This document shows positions 1 to 10,169 of a stretch of DNA of 64,000 bases, in pieces. The translations under genes were made by a program, and so were the position numbers. Below the pieces are notes generated by a model. The model saw only the letters and a program-made list of their open reading frames with translations, was not told the DNA's origin and ran no database searches. The number at the start of each line of letters is the position of its first letter. Position 1 is the first letter of the stretch. This stretch comes from Alsobacter sp045348435 (GTDB lineage Bacteria > Pseudomonadota > Alphaproteobacteria > Rhizobiales > Beijerinckiaceae), in contig NZ_CP157484.1 in assembly GCF_045348435.1 (NCBI RefSeq), forward strand, positions 5,543,717 through 5,607,716, read 5' to 3'.

Positions 1-1
1 C

Positions 2-349
2 GGCATGCACGAATCGACGGTGTCGCGCGTGACCTCCAACAAGTATGTCGCGACCCCGCGCGGCATCTTCGAGATGAAATACTTTTTCACCGCGTCCATC
101 GCGGCGACCCGGGGCGGCGAGGCGCACTCGGCCGAGGCCGTCCGATTCCGGATCAAGCAGATGATCGACGCGGAGCGCCCGAGCGACGTGTTGTCCGACG
201 ACGCCATCGTCCAGAAGTTGCGGGATTCGGGCATCGACATCGCTCGCCGCACTGTCGCCAAGTATCGGGAAGGTCTCAGGATTCCGTCTTCGGTCGAACG
301 CCGGCGCGAGAAGATGGCCTTGACGGCCGCCGCGTCCGCCAGAGGATAG
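2..349 (+). CDS. rpoN: RNA polymerase sigma-54 factor, C-terminal part (5' end outside window)
   Basis: This is the C-terminal end of sigma-54, the alternative sigma factor that directs RNA polymerase to -24/-12 promoters and needs an AAA+ activator. The frame enters from the left edge, so Region I and the core-binding domain are outside the window. Visible are the helix-turn-helix stretch HESTVSRVTSNKY and, about 80 residues in, the RpoN box ARRTVAKYRE that contacts the -24 element. hpf and ptsN follow on the same strand, the usual rpoN neighbourhood in proteobacteria. The gene ends in TAG, 121 nt before hpf, so co-transcription is possible. Confidence 0.96.
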   Translation, partial: GMHESTVSRVTSNKYVATPRGIFEMKYFFTASIAATRGGEAHSAEAVRFRIKQMIDAERPSDVLSDDAIVQKLRDSGIDIARRTVAKYREGLRIPSSVERRREKMALTAAASARG

Positions 350-470
350 GCTCGCGCGGCCGATTGACTTCCACAGGGGCCATCCTTACGTCTTTGCCAC
401 CAGGGAGACGGGTTCCGGCGGAACCGTCGAGCACGCCGCCGCCTCATAGAGCGGCTCGGAGAAAGCCCCA

Positions 471-1052
471 ATGGCATTGCGCGTCTCGGGTAAGAATCTG
501 GACATCGGGGAAGCGTTGCGAGCCCAGGTGGTCGCCCGTGTGTCGGCCGCGATCTCCAAATATTTCGACGGCGGTTTTTCGGGCCACGTGATCGTCGAGC
601 GCGAGGGCGCCGGCTTCCGCACCGATTGCACGCTGCATCTCGCCTCCGGCGTCACCCTGCAGGCGGAAGGCGCCGCGCACGACGCCTATGCGAGCTCCGA
701 CCAGGCCGCCGAGCGCATCGAAAAGCGGCTGCGCCGCTACAAGCGGCGGCTGAAGGACCGCGGCGCGGCCCAGGCCAATGGCCGCGAGGTCGAGATCCCG
801 GCCTATGTGATTCAGGCCCCCGACGAGGCCGACGAGGATGAGGCGCCGCAGGATTTCCATCCGGTCGTCATCGCCGAGACGAAGAAGAACATGCGCACAT
901 TGTCGGTGAGCGAAGCGGTCATCGACCTCGACCTCACGGGCGCGCCCGTCATCGTCTTCCGCCACGCCGGAAGCAGCCGGGTGAACATGGTGTACCGCCG
1001 ATCCGACGGGAATATCGGATGGATCGATCCCCCGGTCCTGTCCGCCCAGTAG
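471..1052 (+). CDS. hpf: Long-form ribosome hibernation promoting factor
   Basis: Predicted 193-residue long HPF, which inactivates ribosomes in stationary phase by promoting 70S dimerisation. The N-terminal S30AE fold spans roughly residues 1-105 and contains the basic stretch IEKRLRRYKRRLKDRG near residues 84-99. A linker leads to the C-terminal dimerisation domain (about 130-190) with the typical SVSEAVIDLDL and NMVYRRSDGNIGWI motifs. This two-domain length separates it from the short enterobacterial HPF and YfiA. The start is supported by GGAG nine bases upstream. It sits between rpoN and ptsN, as in many proteobacteria. Confidence 0.95.
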   Translation: MALRVSGKNLDIGEALRAQVVARVSAAISKYFDGGFSGHVIVEREGAGFRTDCTLHLASGVTLQAEGAAHDAYASSDQAAERIEKRLRRYKRRLKDRGAAQANGREVEIPAYVIQAPDEADEDEAPQDFHPVVIAETKKNMRTLSVSEAVIDLDLTGAPVIVFRHAGSSRVNMVYRRSDGNIGWIDPPVLSAQ

Positions 1053-1115
1053 ATCGAATCGCGCGCCCCGCCCCGACGGTGGAACGCGTCCCGGAACAAA
1101 GACTTGTTACTGATC

Positions 1116-1137
1116 CGGGTCGGCGGGGCCGGACCCG
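1116..1137 (+). terminator. Hairpin between hpf and ptsN
   Basis: CGGGTC (1116-1121) pairs with GACCCG (1132-1137) across a 10-nt G-rich loop. It lies 63 nt after the hpf stop and has no U-run, so it may be a weak or Rho-assisted terminator, or a processing site inside an hpf-ptsN transcript. Confidence 0.3.
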
Positions 1138-1233
1138 CGGGACCCTCACGAAGCAGCCGCCCGACGCAGAGCCCTGGCCCGTTTCATGCAACGGGCGGTC
1201 TGGTCCGGCGCGAACGACAAAGACAAGGCGACC

Positions 1234-1701
1234 ATGCCGCTTTCCGATTTCCTCACGCCTGAAGCGGTCATCCCCGCCCTCAAGGCGAACTCCAAGAAGC
1301 AGGCCCTCCAGGAACTCGCCGAGCGCGCCGCAGCCCTCTCCGGCCTCGCCGAGCGCGAGATCTTCGAGACCCTGCTGCAGCGCGAGCGCCTGGGATCGAC
1401 CGGCATCGGGCACGGAATCGCCATCCCGCACGGCAAGCTGGCCAAGACGCCGAAGCTGTTCGGGCTCTTCGCCCGGCTCGAGAAGCCGATCGATTTTGAG
1501 GCTCTGGACGGCGAGCCCGTCGACCTGATCTTCCTGCTGATCGCCCCCGAGGCCGCCGGCGCGGACCACCTCAAGGCGCTGGCGCGCGTCGCCCGCGTGC
1601 TGCGTGAGCCCAGCGTCACCGGCAAACTGCGGGCCGCGCGCGATTCGGACGCCATCTACGCCGTTCTGACGCAGACGCCGGCCTCGTCGAACGCCGCCTG
1701 A
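1234..1701 (+). CDS. ptsN: PTS-Ntr EIIA component (nitrogen regulatory IIA protein)
   Basis: Predicted 155-residue EIIA-Ntr, the last phosphoacceptor of the regulatory PTS-Ntr chain (EI-Ntr, NPr, EIIA-Ntr), which coordinates nitrogen, carbon and potassium responses rather than importing sugar. The family motif GIGHGIAIPHGK is present, with the phosphorylated histidine at residue 66. I chose the ATG at 1234 over an upstream in-frame ATG at 1186. The shorter form matches the family's usual length of about 154 residues and its normal N-terminus (MPLSDFLTPE). It faces glk, with paired hairpins between them. Confidence 0.95.
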   Translation: MPLSDFLTPEAVIPALKANSKKQALQELAERAAALSGLAEREIFETLLQRERLGSTGIGHGIAIPHGKLAKTPKLFGLFARLEKPIDFEALDGEPVDLIFLLIAPEAAGADHLKALARVARVLREPSVTGKLRAARDSDAIYAVLTQTPASSNAA

Positions 1702-1716
1702 GCGGCCGCGGGCAGC

Positions 1717-1756
1717 GCCGCCGAGCGGCGGCTTCGAGCGCCGCCCGAGCGGCGGC
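1717..1756. terminator. Two tandem hairpins between convergent ptsN and glk
   Basis: GCCGCC-GAGC-GGCGGC (1717-1732) and GCCGCC-CGAGC-GGCGGC (1740-1756) are near-identical hairpins in tandem. They fill the 59-nt gap between two convergent stop codons. Being symmetric, they could end transcription from both sides, although neither has a clear T-run. Confidence 0.55.
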
Positions 1757-1760
1757 GTCG

Positions 1761-2831
1761 CTACCGGCTCCAGAGCCGCTCCCCATAGGCCAGCGCGTAA
1801 CGCTCCGGCTGGGCCGCAATGGCGGCCATCCCGTGCAGGACCGCGTCGGGCGAGACCACCAGACGGGTCGCGATCCGGGCCGCGAGGGCCCGGACGGGAT
1901 CCTTCCTCTCGAAGTCCGCCCGAAACGCCTTCGGGTTGATCAGCGACTTGACCCTCGGCAGGATCCCGCCCGCCAGCGTCACGCCGCCGGTGGCGCCGAA
2001 CACGATGGCCATGTCGCCGGAAAACCGCGCCATGATGCGCAGGAAGAGCCGCACCGTGTCGGCCTCGTCGGAGCCGGCGTCCGCCAGGGCGGCGTCCACG
2101 ATGGCGACTCCGTCACGGCCGTCCGGCTGGTCTCCCCGCGCCTGCGCACTTGCGGCGTGGAGGGCGACGAGGCCTGGCCCGGACAGGACGGTCTCCGCCG
2201 TCAGCCGGCCGACCTTGCGGGCCACATGGGCGAAAACGCGCTCCTGCTCGGGGTCCGTTGCGGCGAGATCGACATGGCCGCCTTCGCTGGGCAGCGGGGC
2301 GTAGCGCCCGTCCAGCGTGATGAGCGCGCCGACGCCGAGGCCGGTTCCGGGTCCCAGCACGACGCAGGGCCCAGTTCCGGGCGCCACGTCGCCGATCGGC
2401 TCCAGCACCGAGGCGGGCAAGGCCGGCAGGGACAGCGCCTGGGCCTCGAAATCGTTGAGCAGCAGGCCGTCCTGCAGGCCGTTGAGGCGCACCAGCTCGG
2501 GCCCGTCGATGATCCACGAGGCGTTGGTGAGCGCGCAGCGCCGGTTCGCCACCGGGCCGGCGCCGCAGAGCACGGCGGATCGCGGAGGCTCCGACGCCTG
2601 TCCGGCGGCCGCCTTGAGGGCGAGCGACACCGTGGCGAAGTCGGCCGTCTTGAAGCGCCCCAGCATGACGAGCGGCTCGTCGGGCGCTCGCTGGAAGGCG
2701 AAGCGGGCGTTGGTGCCGCCGATGTCGCCGACGATCACCGGATGGGGCAGGACGGGCGGGGCGGAGCTGGGCTGGACGGGGCTTGGCACGGGCGATCCTG
2801 AACGGGGCTGCATCGTCGTCGTCTGGGTCAT
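1761..2831 (-). CDS. glk: Glucokinase (Glk family)
   Basis: ATP-dependent glucokinase that phosphorylates cytoplasmic glucose to glucose-6-phosphate. The phosphate-binding signature VGDIGGTNARFAF lies near residues 34-46, the second nucleotide motif LGPGTGLGVG near 158-167, and the glucose/cation loop PSEGGHVDL near 180. The 356-residue length includes a Pro/Ser-rich leader of about 28 residues before the conserved core. A second Met at codon 7 (2813) is an alternative start. It diverges from the fumarase gene across about 180 nt and converges on ptsN. This is the bacterial Glk type, not a ROK-family kinase. Confidence 0.92.
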   Translation of the reverse strand: MTQTTTMQPRSGSPVPSPVQPSSAPPVLPHPVIVGDIGGTNARFAFQRAPDEPLVMLGRFKTADFATVSLALKAAAGQASEPPRSAVLCGAGPVANRRCALTNASWIIDGPELVRLNGLQDGLLLNDFEAQALSLPALPASVLEPIGDVAPGTGPCVVLGPGTGLGVGALITLDGRYAPLPSEGGHVDLAATDPEQERVFAHVARKVGRLTAETVLSGPGLVALHAASAQARGDQPDGRDGVAIVDAALADAGSDEADTVRLFLRIMARFSGDMAIVFGATGGVTLAGGILPRVKSLINPKAFRADFERKDPVRALAARIATRLVVSPDAVLHGMAAIAAQPERYALAYGERLWSR

Positions 2832-3009
2832 GGGCTGTCAACGCGCAACCCGTCGCTTCGATGCTCGCCCGCCGCGACGCGCTCGTCGGCGGCGGGGCGC
2901 TTCAGCTTGGCCTTTTTGCGCGTGCTCCCGGCGCGCGAAATGCGGTAGAAGCCTCCGAACGCAACCCGTCGCCGCAGTCCGGCGACTTTCGATCTTTGCG
3001 GGAGCCGCC

Positions 3010-4622
<1,613 letters not shown>

Positions 4623-4626
<4 letters not shown>

Positions 4627-4964
4627 GAATCGCGCCCCTCTCCCTCGCGCTCGTCTTGGCGGCGGTTTCCTGGGCTGGATCGGCGTCGGCCCAGTCCGCT
4701 CCCTCGGCCGAGTGCCGGCGGGACCTGCTGGTCGCCGACAGCCTTGTCCTGAAGAGCCGCGACCGGCTGCTCGCCGCGGCGAACGCCACGCTGGCCGTGC
4801 AATGCCCCGTTTGGCGCGACCATGTCGAGGCGGCCCGCAAGGCGTCGGCCATTCACGGCCGCTGCTCGAAAGGTCCCGAGCGGGTCCGGATCCAGGCCGA
4901 ACTCGACGAGACCGCCTCCGACTTCGCCGCGCAGGTCAAGTCGCGCTGCAAGGGCGCTCTCTGA
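4623..4964 (+). CDS. Small secreted Cys-containing hypothetical protein
   Basis: Predicted 113-residue protein with a Sec signal peptide: short basic start, hydrophobic run to about residue 20, and a plausible cleavage after SASA or QS. The mature part is Ala/Arg-rich and has four cysteines (ECRRD, QCPVW, RCSKG, RCKGA), enough for two disulfides in the periplasm. It starts with GTG overlapping the fumarase stop (GTGA), so translation is probably coupled to fumarase. I recognise no family. The coupling, signal peptide and clean frame argue that it is real. Confidence 0.65.
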
Positions 4965-4997
4965 CGCTCCGACCGTGAGCCTTTGGCGGGGCGAGGA

Positions 4998-6491
4998 TCA
5001 GCGCCGCGGACTCCGCCGCAGCCGGGACGGCCAGAAAGGGCGGCGTGGATCGAGAAGGAAGGTGCCGATAATGGGCCTTGTGGGCCCCTTTCGCTCCCAG
5101 GCGTCGAAGCAGTGCAGGCGCCGGCCGCCGCGCGCGCCCAGTTCGTCCATGGCGGCCACGTAGGAGCCGCGCCGGTCCACGGCCTCGCGCAACTCGTCCG
5201 GCTCGGCTCCCACATGTTCGGCCATGAGGCTGTCGCGGATGCGGGCGATCGAGGCGCGGTGCTGCGGCCGGGTTCCCTCGATGGCGAGGTCGCACTCCGT
5301 ATCCAGCCCCATCGAGCGGTTGTTCAGGTTCGAGGACCCGACGCGCAGGAACGTGTCGTCGACGATCACCACCTTGGCGTGGACCATCACCTGGCGCTCG
5401 CCGTCGCCGTCCGGCGTCACCGGGTAGCAGACGCGCAGGCGCTCGTAGCGGTCGGCCCGCTTGAGGCGCCGGATCAGGCGGTCCCGGTTGCTGCCCATCG
5501 CGAAGTGCTCGACGAAGCCGCGCGACGCGTGGGTCATCACCACGATGACCTCCGGTCCGTCGGGCTTGGCCAGCAGGCGCAGCAGCGCGCGGCCGATGGC
5601 CGGCGTGGTCAAGTACTGCGCCTCCATGTAGACGATCCGGCGCGCCGCCAGCAGCGCGTCTGTGTTGAGCGCCGCGACCTCGGCCACCTCGGGACGCCCC
5701 GCATAGGCCGGCATGGTGCGCGCGACGCCCACGAAGGCGTCGGAGAAGTCGGGCCTGAGCCCGTCCGGCCACGGATCGTTGGGCACCAGCTCAGGGTTGG
5801 ATTTCTCGCCTGTCGCGATCGCCCACCGGGCGCGGACCAGCTCCGACACCGCCCGGGCCGCGTCGCCGTCCACCGCCATCTGCACGTCGTGGACGGGAGC
5901 GTAGGCGTTCCCCTCGGGGTCGATCCGGGCGGGGTCATGCGGGTCGTGCGGGTCGCGGTCCCAGCGGCGGACCGTGAGGTCGATGCCGCCCACGAAGGCC
6001 ACCCGGTCGTCGATGCAGACGATCTTCTGGTGGTGAGCCGCATAGAGCGGCTGCGTGTTGTCGAGCTTGAGGGTGATGCGCGGGTGCTTCTGCCAGTCGC
6101 GGCCGATCAGCAGCTCGGTCGGCGCGCTCGGCGCATGCACCACCGCCACGCTCCACACCAGGATGCGCACCTCGAGCTCCGGCTTCTCCTCCACGAGCGA
6201 GTAGAGCAGCTCGCCCAGGGCCGGCGATTCGTGCTCGGGCGCGTCCTGCCTCAGCCTGATCCGGCCGTCGAAGTCCCAGCCGACGATCAGAACCGAGCGC
6301 CGCGCCTGGCGCAGGGACGATTCCAGCCGGGCGAAATAATGCGCCCCGTCGACCAGCACCGCGGCCCGCGGCGAGGCCTCGACGCGCCAGCAATTGCGTC
6401 CGGGTTCCAGGATGGAAGGGGTGCGGAGCTCCGCGCGACGGAACGCGTCCGGGCCGTCGAGCCGGGACGAAACATGATCGAGTGTCAGCAC
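4998..6491 (-). CDS. Phospholipase D / cardiolipin synthase-like protein
   Basis: Predicted 497-residue phospholipase D superfamily protein with two complete HxKx4D motifs: His154-Lys156-Asp161 (HHQKIVCIDD) and His371-Lys373-Asp378 (HAKVVIVDD). The second is followed by the usual GSSNLNNRS. Such proteins transfer phosphatidyl groups, as in cardiolipin synthases ClsB/ClsC, or hydrolyse phospholipids. There is no N-terminal membrane pair, so it is ClsB-like rather than ClsA-like. It begins with GTG. In E. coli clsB is grouped with ybhP and ybhN; here those two homologues are about 21 kb away. Substrate is uncertain. Confidence 0.88.
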   Translation of the reverse strand: MLTLDHVSSRLDGPDAFRRAELRTPSILEPGRNCWRVEASPRAAVLVDGAHYFARLESSLRQARRSVLIVGWDFDGRIRLRQDAPEHESPALGELLYSLVEEKPELEVRILVWSVAVVHAPSAPTELLIGRDWQKHPRITLKLDNTQPLYAAHHQKIVCIDDRVAFVGGIDLTVRRWDRDPHDPHDPARIDPEGNAYAPVHDVQMAVDGDAARAVSELVRARWAIATGEKSNPELVPNDPWPDGLRPDFSDAFVGVARTMPAYAGRPEVAEVAALNTDALLAARRIVYMEAQYLTTPAIGRALLRLLAKPDGPEVIVVMTHASRGFVEHFAMGSNRDRLIRRLKRADRYERLRVCYPVTPDGDGERQVMVHAKVVIVDDTFLRVGSSNLNNRSMGLDTECDLAIEGTRPQHRASIARIRDSLMAEHVGAEPDELREAVDRRGSYVAAMDELGARGGRRLHCFDAWERKGPTRPIIGTFLLDPRRPFWPSRLRRSPRR

Positions 6492-6671
6492 GGGCTCATC
6501 GCAGGTTGTTGGATCCGTTTCGCAAACTCGCCTGTGACGTTCCCGGTTCCCCGGCGCGCGGAACGCGCGTCCGCGAGCGCAATCGGGTTGCGCCGGCGTG
6601 AAAGCTCGGCCACAGGTGGGGCCGCGGCGGCCGGGCGGCCGCCAGAGCGCGGCGTGGCGGAGCGGATCGGG

Positions 6672-7178
6672 ATGAATTCAGGCAAGATCCGCATGGCGCC
6701 GCTGCGGTGGGAGACCTTCGCCCCGTTCGGGACCGTGATCGACCTCGCCGGCCTGCCGGCCCGGTCCGTCAACGAGGGGCGGGGGATGCGCGCCGACCTG
6801 CCGGACCTCGACCACGAGGCCCAGGCCGGGCGCCCGGCCACCGCCATTTACCGCATGGCCCCGACGCGGCTGCCGCTGCCCCTGCGGGAGATCGAGAAGC
6901 ACCCCCTCTCGGCGCAGCTCTTCGCGCCCTTGGACCCCGTGCGCTTCGTGGTCGTGGTCGCGCCGGGACAACCGGACGGCGAGCCGGACCTCGAAGGACT
7001 GCGCGCCTTCTGCGGCGAGGCGGGCCAGGGCGTCGTCTATGCGCCCGACGTCTGGCACATGCCGCTCGCGATCCTGGGGGACCGTGACGCGCAGGTCCTG
7101 ATGCAGATCTGGGAGGCGGGCGATCCGCTCGACTGCATCGTCCGCAAGCTCGACGGCGCGTCGCCGATCGACTTCTGA
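6672..7178 (+). CDS. allA: Ureidoglycolate lyase
   Basis: Predicted 168-residue AllA-family protein, which splits ureidoglycolate into glyoxylate and urea at the end of allantoin (purine) breakdown. Family features are the early LRWETFAPFGTVID, the central EKHPLSAQLFAPL and VVVVAPG, and VVYAPDVWHMPLAIL, which carries the metal-site region of this cupin-like fold. The ATG at 6672 is preceded by GGAGCGGATCGGG. No other purine catabolism gene is nearby, so it stands alone. Its stop codon directly abuts that of folC on the other strand, forming TGATCA. Confidence 0.88.
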   Translation: MNSGKIRMAPLRWETFAPFGTVIDLAGLPARSVNEGRGMRADLPDLDHEAQAGRPATAIYRMAPTRLPLPLREIEKHPLSAQLFAPLDPVRFVVVVAPGQPDGEPDLEGLRAFCGEAGQGVVYAPDVWHMPLAILGDRDAQVLMQIWEAGDPLDCIVRKLDGASPIDF

Positions 7179-8501
7179 TCAGGCCACCGGCGTCCCGTTC
7201 GCGGCGAGGACGTCGCCCGCCAAATAGAGCGAACCGCAGATCAGCACGCGCGGCGCCACCGGCCAGGACTGGGCCGCCACGCCGGCCAGCGCCGCCTCGA
7301 CGCTTTCGCACGCCGCCGCCGGCAGCCCGGCCGCGGCCGCGAAGCCGGCGACCTCCTGGGCCGGCCGGCCTGCCGTCTGCCCCTTGATCGGGATCGCCCA
7401 AACCTCCTGGGCGAGGCCGGAGAACGGCTCCAGGAAGCCGGCCGAATCCTTGGTGCCCAGCATGCCGACGATGAGCACCAGCGGCCGAGACCGACGCTCC
7501 TCGAACTCGGCCATGGCGCTCGCCAGCGCCTTGCCGCCGTCCGGGTTGTGGCCGCCGTCGAGCCAGAGCTCGGCGTCTGGCGGCAGCATCTCGGCCAGCC
7601 GCCCCTTGGCGAGCCGTTGCAGGCGCGCCGGCCACTCGGCCGACCCGACGCCCGTTTCGAACGCCTTGGTGGGCAGGCGCCCGAAGCCGGCCGCCCGCAG
7701 GGCCGCGACGGCCGTCCCGGCGTTCACGTGCTGGTGCCGGCCGGCCAGCCGCGGCAGCGGCAAGTCGAGCAGGCCGTCCTCGTCCTGGTAGACGAGGCGG
7801 CCGTTCTCCTCCGTCACGTGAAAGTCCTGCCCGCCCACGAGGGTGCGGGCGCCGGTGCGGGCTGCGGCGCGCTCCAGCACGGCGAGAGCCTCCTCGTGCT
7901 CCTGCAGGGCGATCACCACCGGCGACCCGCGCTTGAAGATGCCGGCCTTCTCGCCCGCGATGGCGGCGATGCTGTCGCCCAGATATTCCGAGTGGTCCAT
8001 CGAGACCGGCGTCACCACGGTGGCGAGGGGCCGCTCCACCACATTGGTGGCGTCGCAGCGGCCGCCGAGGCCCACTTCGAGCAGCAGCACATGGGCCGGG
8101 TGCTCGGAGAACAGCAGGAAGGCCGCCGCCGTGGTGATCTCGAAGATGGTGATGGGCGCGCCCGCATTGGCGGCTTCGCAGCGCCGGAATGCGTCCACCA
8201 GCATGCCCTCGGGAACAAGATGTCCGCCGCCCGGCGCCCCGATCCTGATCCGCTCGTGGAAGCGCACGAGGTGCGGCGACGTATAGGCGTGCACGGCGAG
8301 GCCCGCCGCCTCCAGCACCGCGCGCATGAACGCCACGGTGGAGCCTTTGCCGTTCGTGCCGCCGACATGGATCACCGGCGGCAGCCGCAGATGCGGGTCG
8401 CCGAGCGCCTGGAGAAGCCGCTGAAGCCGCCCGAGGGACAGGTCGATCAGCTTGGGGTGAAGCGCCAGGAAGCGCGCCAGGATGGCGTCCGAAGGCTCCA
8501 T
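7179..8501 (-). CDS. folC: Bifunctional dihydrofolate synthase / folylpolyglutamate synthase
   Basis: Predicted 440-residue FolC, a Mur-ligase-like enzyme that ligates glutamate to dihydropteroate and then adds further glutamates to folates. The P-loop GTNGKGST lies at residues 48-55, the GGRCDATNV region near 150, the EKAGIFKRG motif near 186, and the DGGHNPDG motif of the C-terminal domain near 318. In many Rhizobiales folC follows accD directly. Here it lies about 6 kb before accD and points the other way, next to sppA. Confidence 0.95.
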   Translation of the reverse strand: MEPSDAILARFLALHPKLIDLSLGRLQRLLQALGDPHLRLPPVIHVGGTNGKGSTVAFMRAVLEAAGLAVHAYTSPHLVRFHERIRIGAPGGGHLVPEGMLVDAFRRCEAANAGAPITIFEITTAAAFLLFSEHPAHVLLLEVGLGGRCDATNVVERPLATVVTPVSMDHSEYLGDSIAAIAGEKAGIFKRGSPVVIALQEHEEALAVLERAAARTGARTLVGGQDFHVTEENGRLVYQDEDGLLDLPLPRLAGRHQHVNAGTAVAALRAAGFGRLPTKAFETGVGSAEWPARLQRLAKGRLAEMLPPDAELWLDGGHNPDGGKALASAMAEFEERRSRPLVLIVGMLGTKDSAGFLEPFSGLAQEVWAIPIKGQTAGRPAQEVAGFAAAAGLPAAACESVEAALAGVAAQSWPVAPRVLICGSLYLAGDVLAANGTPVA

Positions 8502-8796
8502 GAGGGCCCCTGTGGTGATGCGTTAAGCGTCTCCGGTCGGGCGGGCGCCCGGTCGGGACGGTTCCGAGCAGTACCCCCGCGCCGGACCGGCCGCAACCGC
8601 GGGCCCGACCAGAGCTGGCCCGATCCGACCCGCTTATTCTCCAGGCGCCGCAACCCATTGTGGTGCGGCGAGCCAGAGGTTGCATCCGCGGCGCCGTCGC
8701 GGGGGGCCGCGGCCCTGGCATGGTTGCCCTCCAGCCTTCGCGGGTCTACCAACGCCAGGAGAGGGCCGCTCCGGGCGGCGCAGGATGGAGAACTCC

Positions 8797-9759
8797 ATGT
8801 CTTCGGAGACCGACTACCTCGTCGACCGCCGCCGGTTGAAGCGGCGCGTCACGTTCTGGCGCGTCCTGGCCTTCGTGGCGGTGTTCCTGGCGATCATCGG
8901 CGTGGCCGTCTCGCTCGGCGGCCGCCGGATGGGCGTGCCGGGCGTGTCCCAGGTCGCCCGGGTCGAGATCACCGGCCTCATCACCGGCGACCGCAAGTCC
9001 CTCGACCTCCTGAAGACTGTGGGCCGCAGCAGCTCCGTGAAGGCCGTGCTGCTCTCCATCAACAGCCCGGGCGGCACCGTGACCGGCTCCGAGGAGCTGT
9101 ACGACGCCATCCGGGATCTCGCCGCCAAGAAGCCGACCGTCGCCGTCGTCGACGGGCTGGCGGCGTCGGGCGCCTATATCGCCGCCATGGGGGCGGACCG
9201 GATCGTCGCCCGCCAGACCGCCATGGTCGGCTCCATCGGCGTGCTGTTCCAGTATCCGAACGTCGTGAAGCTGCTCGACACGCTCGGGGTCAAAATGGAG
9301 ACCATCAAGTCGGCTCCGCTCAAGGCCGCCCCGAGCCCGTTCGAGCCGACCACGCCGGCGTCGGAGGCGGCCGTGCAGGCGCTCATCGGCGACACCTATG
9401 GCTGGTTCAAGAACCTCGTCAGCGAGCGCCGCGGCATCGACGGGGCGCAACTCGCCACCGTCTCCGACGGCCGCGTCTTCACCGGCAACCAGGCGCTGCC
9501 GCTCAAGCTGATCGACGAGATCGGCGGCGAGAAGCAGGCGGTGGCCTGGCTGGAAGGGCAGAAGGGCGTGGCCAAGAATCTGCCGATCCGCGACTGGAAG
9601 CCCAAGGAGGCCAACCCGTTCGGCGCTTTCACGACCGCGGCCGCCGTGGCGGGCGCCTTCGGGCTGCGCGATCTCGCCCAGGTCCTGCGCGCCGCCGAGC
9701 AGTCCGCCAGCACTCCCGTCCTTGACGGCCTGCTGGCTGTCTGGCAACCTCGCAGCTGA
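8797..9759 (+). CDS. sppA: Signal peptide peptidase SppA (short form)
   Basis: Predicted 320-residue inner-membrane Ser-Lys protease that degrades leftover signal peptides. One transmembrane segment (about residues 20-42) follows a basic cytoplasmic start. The Clp-like protease domain has nucleophile Ser124 (GLAASGAYIAAMGADRI) and general base Lys176 (SAPLKAAPSPFEP). I choose the ATG at 8797 because GGAG lies six bases upstream; an ATG at 8785 is possible but has poor spacing. ihfB and a LapA-like gene follow, a conserved alphaproteobacterial order. Confidence 0.94.
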   Translation: MSSETDYLVDRRRLKRRVTFWRVLAFVAVFLAIIGVAVSLGGRRMGVPGVSQVARVEITGLITGDRKSLDLLKTVGRSSSVKAVLLSINSPGGTVTGSEELYDAIRDLAAKKPTVAVVDGLAASGAYIAAMGADRIVARQTAMVGSIGVLFQYPNVVKLLDTLGVKMETIKSAPLKAAPSPFEPTTPASEAAVQALIGDTYGWFKNLVSERRGIDGAQLATVSDGRVFTGNQALPLKLIDEIGGEKQAVAWLEGQKGVAKNLPIRDWKPKEANPFGAFTTAAAVAGAFGLRDLAQVLRAAEQSASTPVLDGLLAVWQPRS

Positions 9760-9828
9760 GCAATTCTGAAGCGTTTTCAATAAAATAGTTGGTAAAATCG
9801 TGGTCTTCGCCAGGACAGGGAACGGCCG
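9760..9828 (+). promoter_or_regulatory. AT-rich promoter region of ihfB
   Basis: The 69-nt gap between sppA and ihfB contains the run TTTTCAATAAAATAGTTGGTAAAAT (split here only for reading), one of the few AT-rich stretches in the window. TAAAAT at 9793-9798 is a plausible -10, but no convincing -35 hexamer is 16-18 nt before it. It suggests ihfB has its own promoter in addition to read-through from sppA. Confidence 0.45.
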
Positions 9829-10152
9829 ATGATCAAGTCGGAACTCGTGCAGAAAATAGCCGAGCGCTATCCCGAGCTCTATCAGCGGGACGCTGAGAAC
9901 GTCGTGAACGCCATCCTGGAGGAGATCGTCCAGGCTCTCACCCGGGGCGACCGTGTGGAAATTCGCGGTTTCGGGGCTTTCTCGGTGAAGAAGAGGGATG
10001 CGCGCCTGGGACGCAACCCACGCACGGGCGAGCACGTTCCGGTGTCCGAGAAGGTCGTGCCGGTGTTTAAGGCCGGCAAGGAAATGCGCGTGCGCCTGAA
10101 CCGCGAGCCGGTCGAGGCCCGCGTTCAGCCCCGGAAGGCCCAGGCGGGCTAG
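9829..10152 (+). CDS. ihfB: Integration host factor subunit beta
   Basis: Predicted 107-residue IHF-beta of the HU/IHF DNA-bending family, which pairs with IHF-alpha to bend specific sites. It begins with the family's MIKSELVQKIAERYP and contains VEIRGFGAFSVKKR followed by the beta-arm with the intercalating proline in GRNPRTGE. The RGFGAF/NPRTGE signature and the location after sppA point to the beta subunit rather than HU. The C-terminal ten residues are a basic extension. The next gene starts 17 nt after its stop. Confidence 0.96.
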   Translation: MIKSELVQKIAERYPELYQRDAENVVNAILEEIVQALTRGDRVEIRGFGAFSVKKRDARLGRNPRTGEHVPVSEKVVPVFKAGKEMRVRLNREPVEARVQPRKAQAG

Positions 10153-10169
10153 CAGACGATCGGTCAACG

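Noticed and set aside
4983..6671. Upstream open extension in frame with allA, antisense to the phospholipase D gene
   Set aside because: AllA homology begins at 6672; the upstream part is the antisense shadow of two HKD motifs on the other strand.
9765..9800. IHF binding site in the ihfB promoter suggesting autoregulation
   Set aside because: The best match to WATCAANNNNTTR has at least two mismatches in the core; the AT-rich promoter explains the composition.
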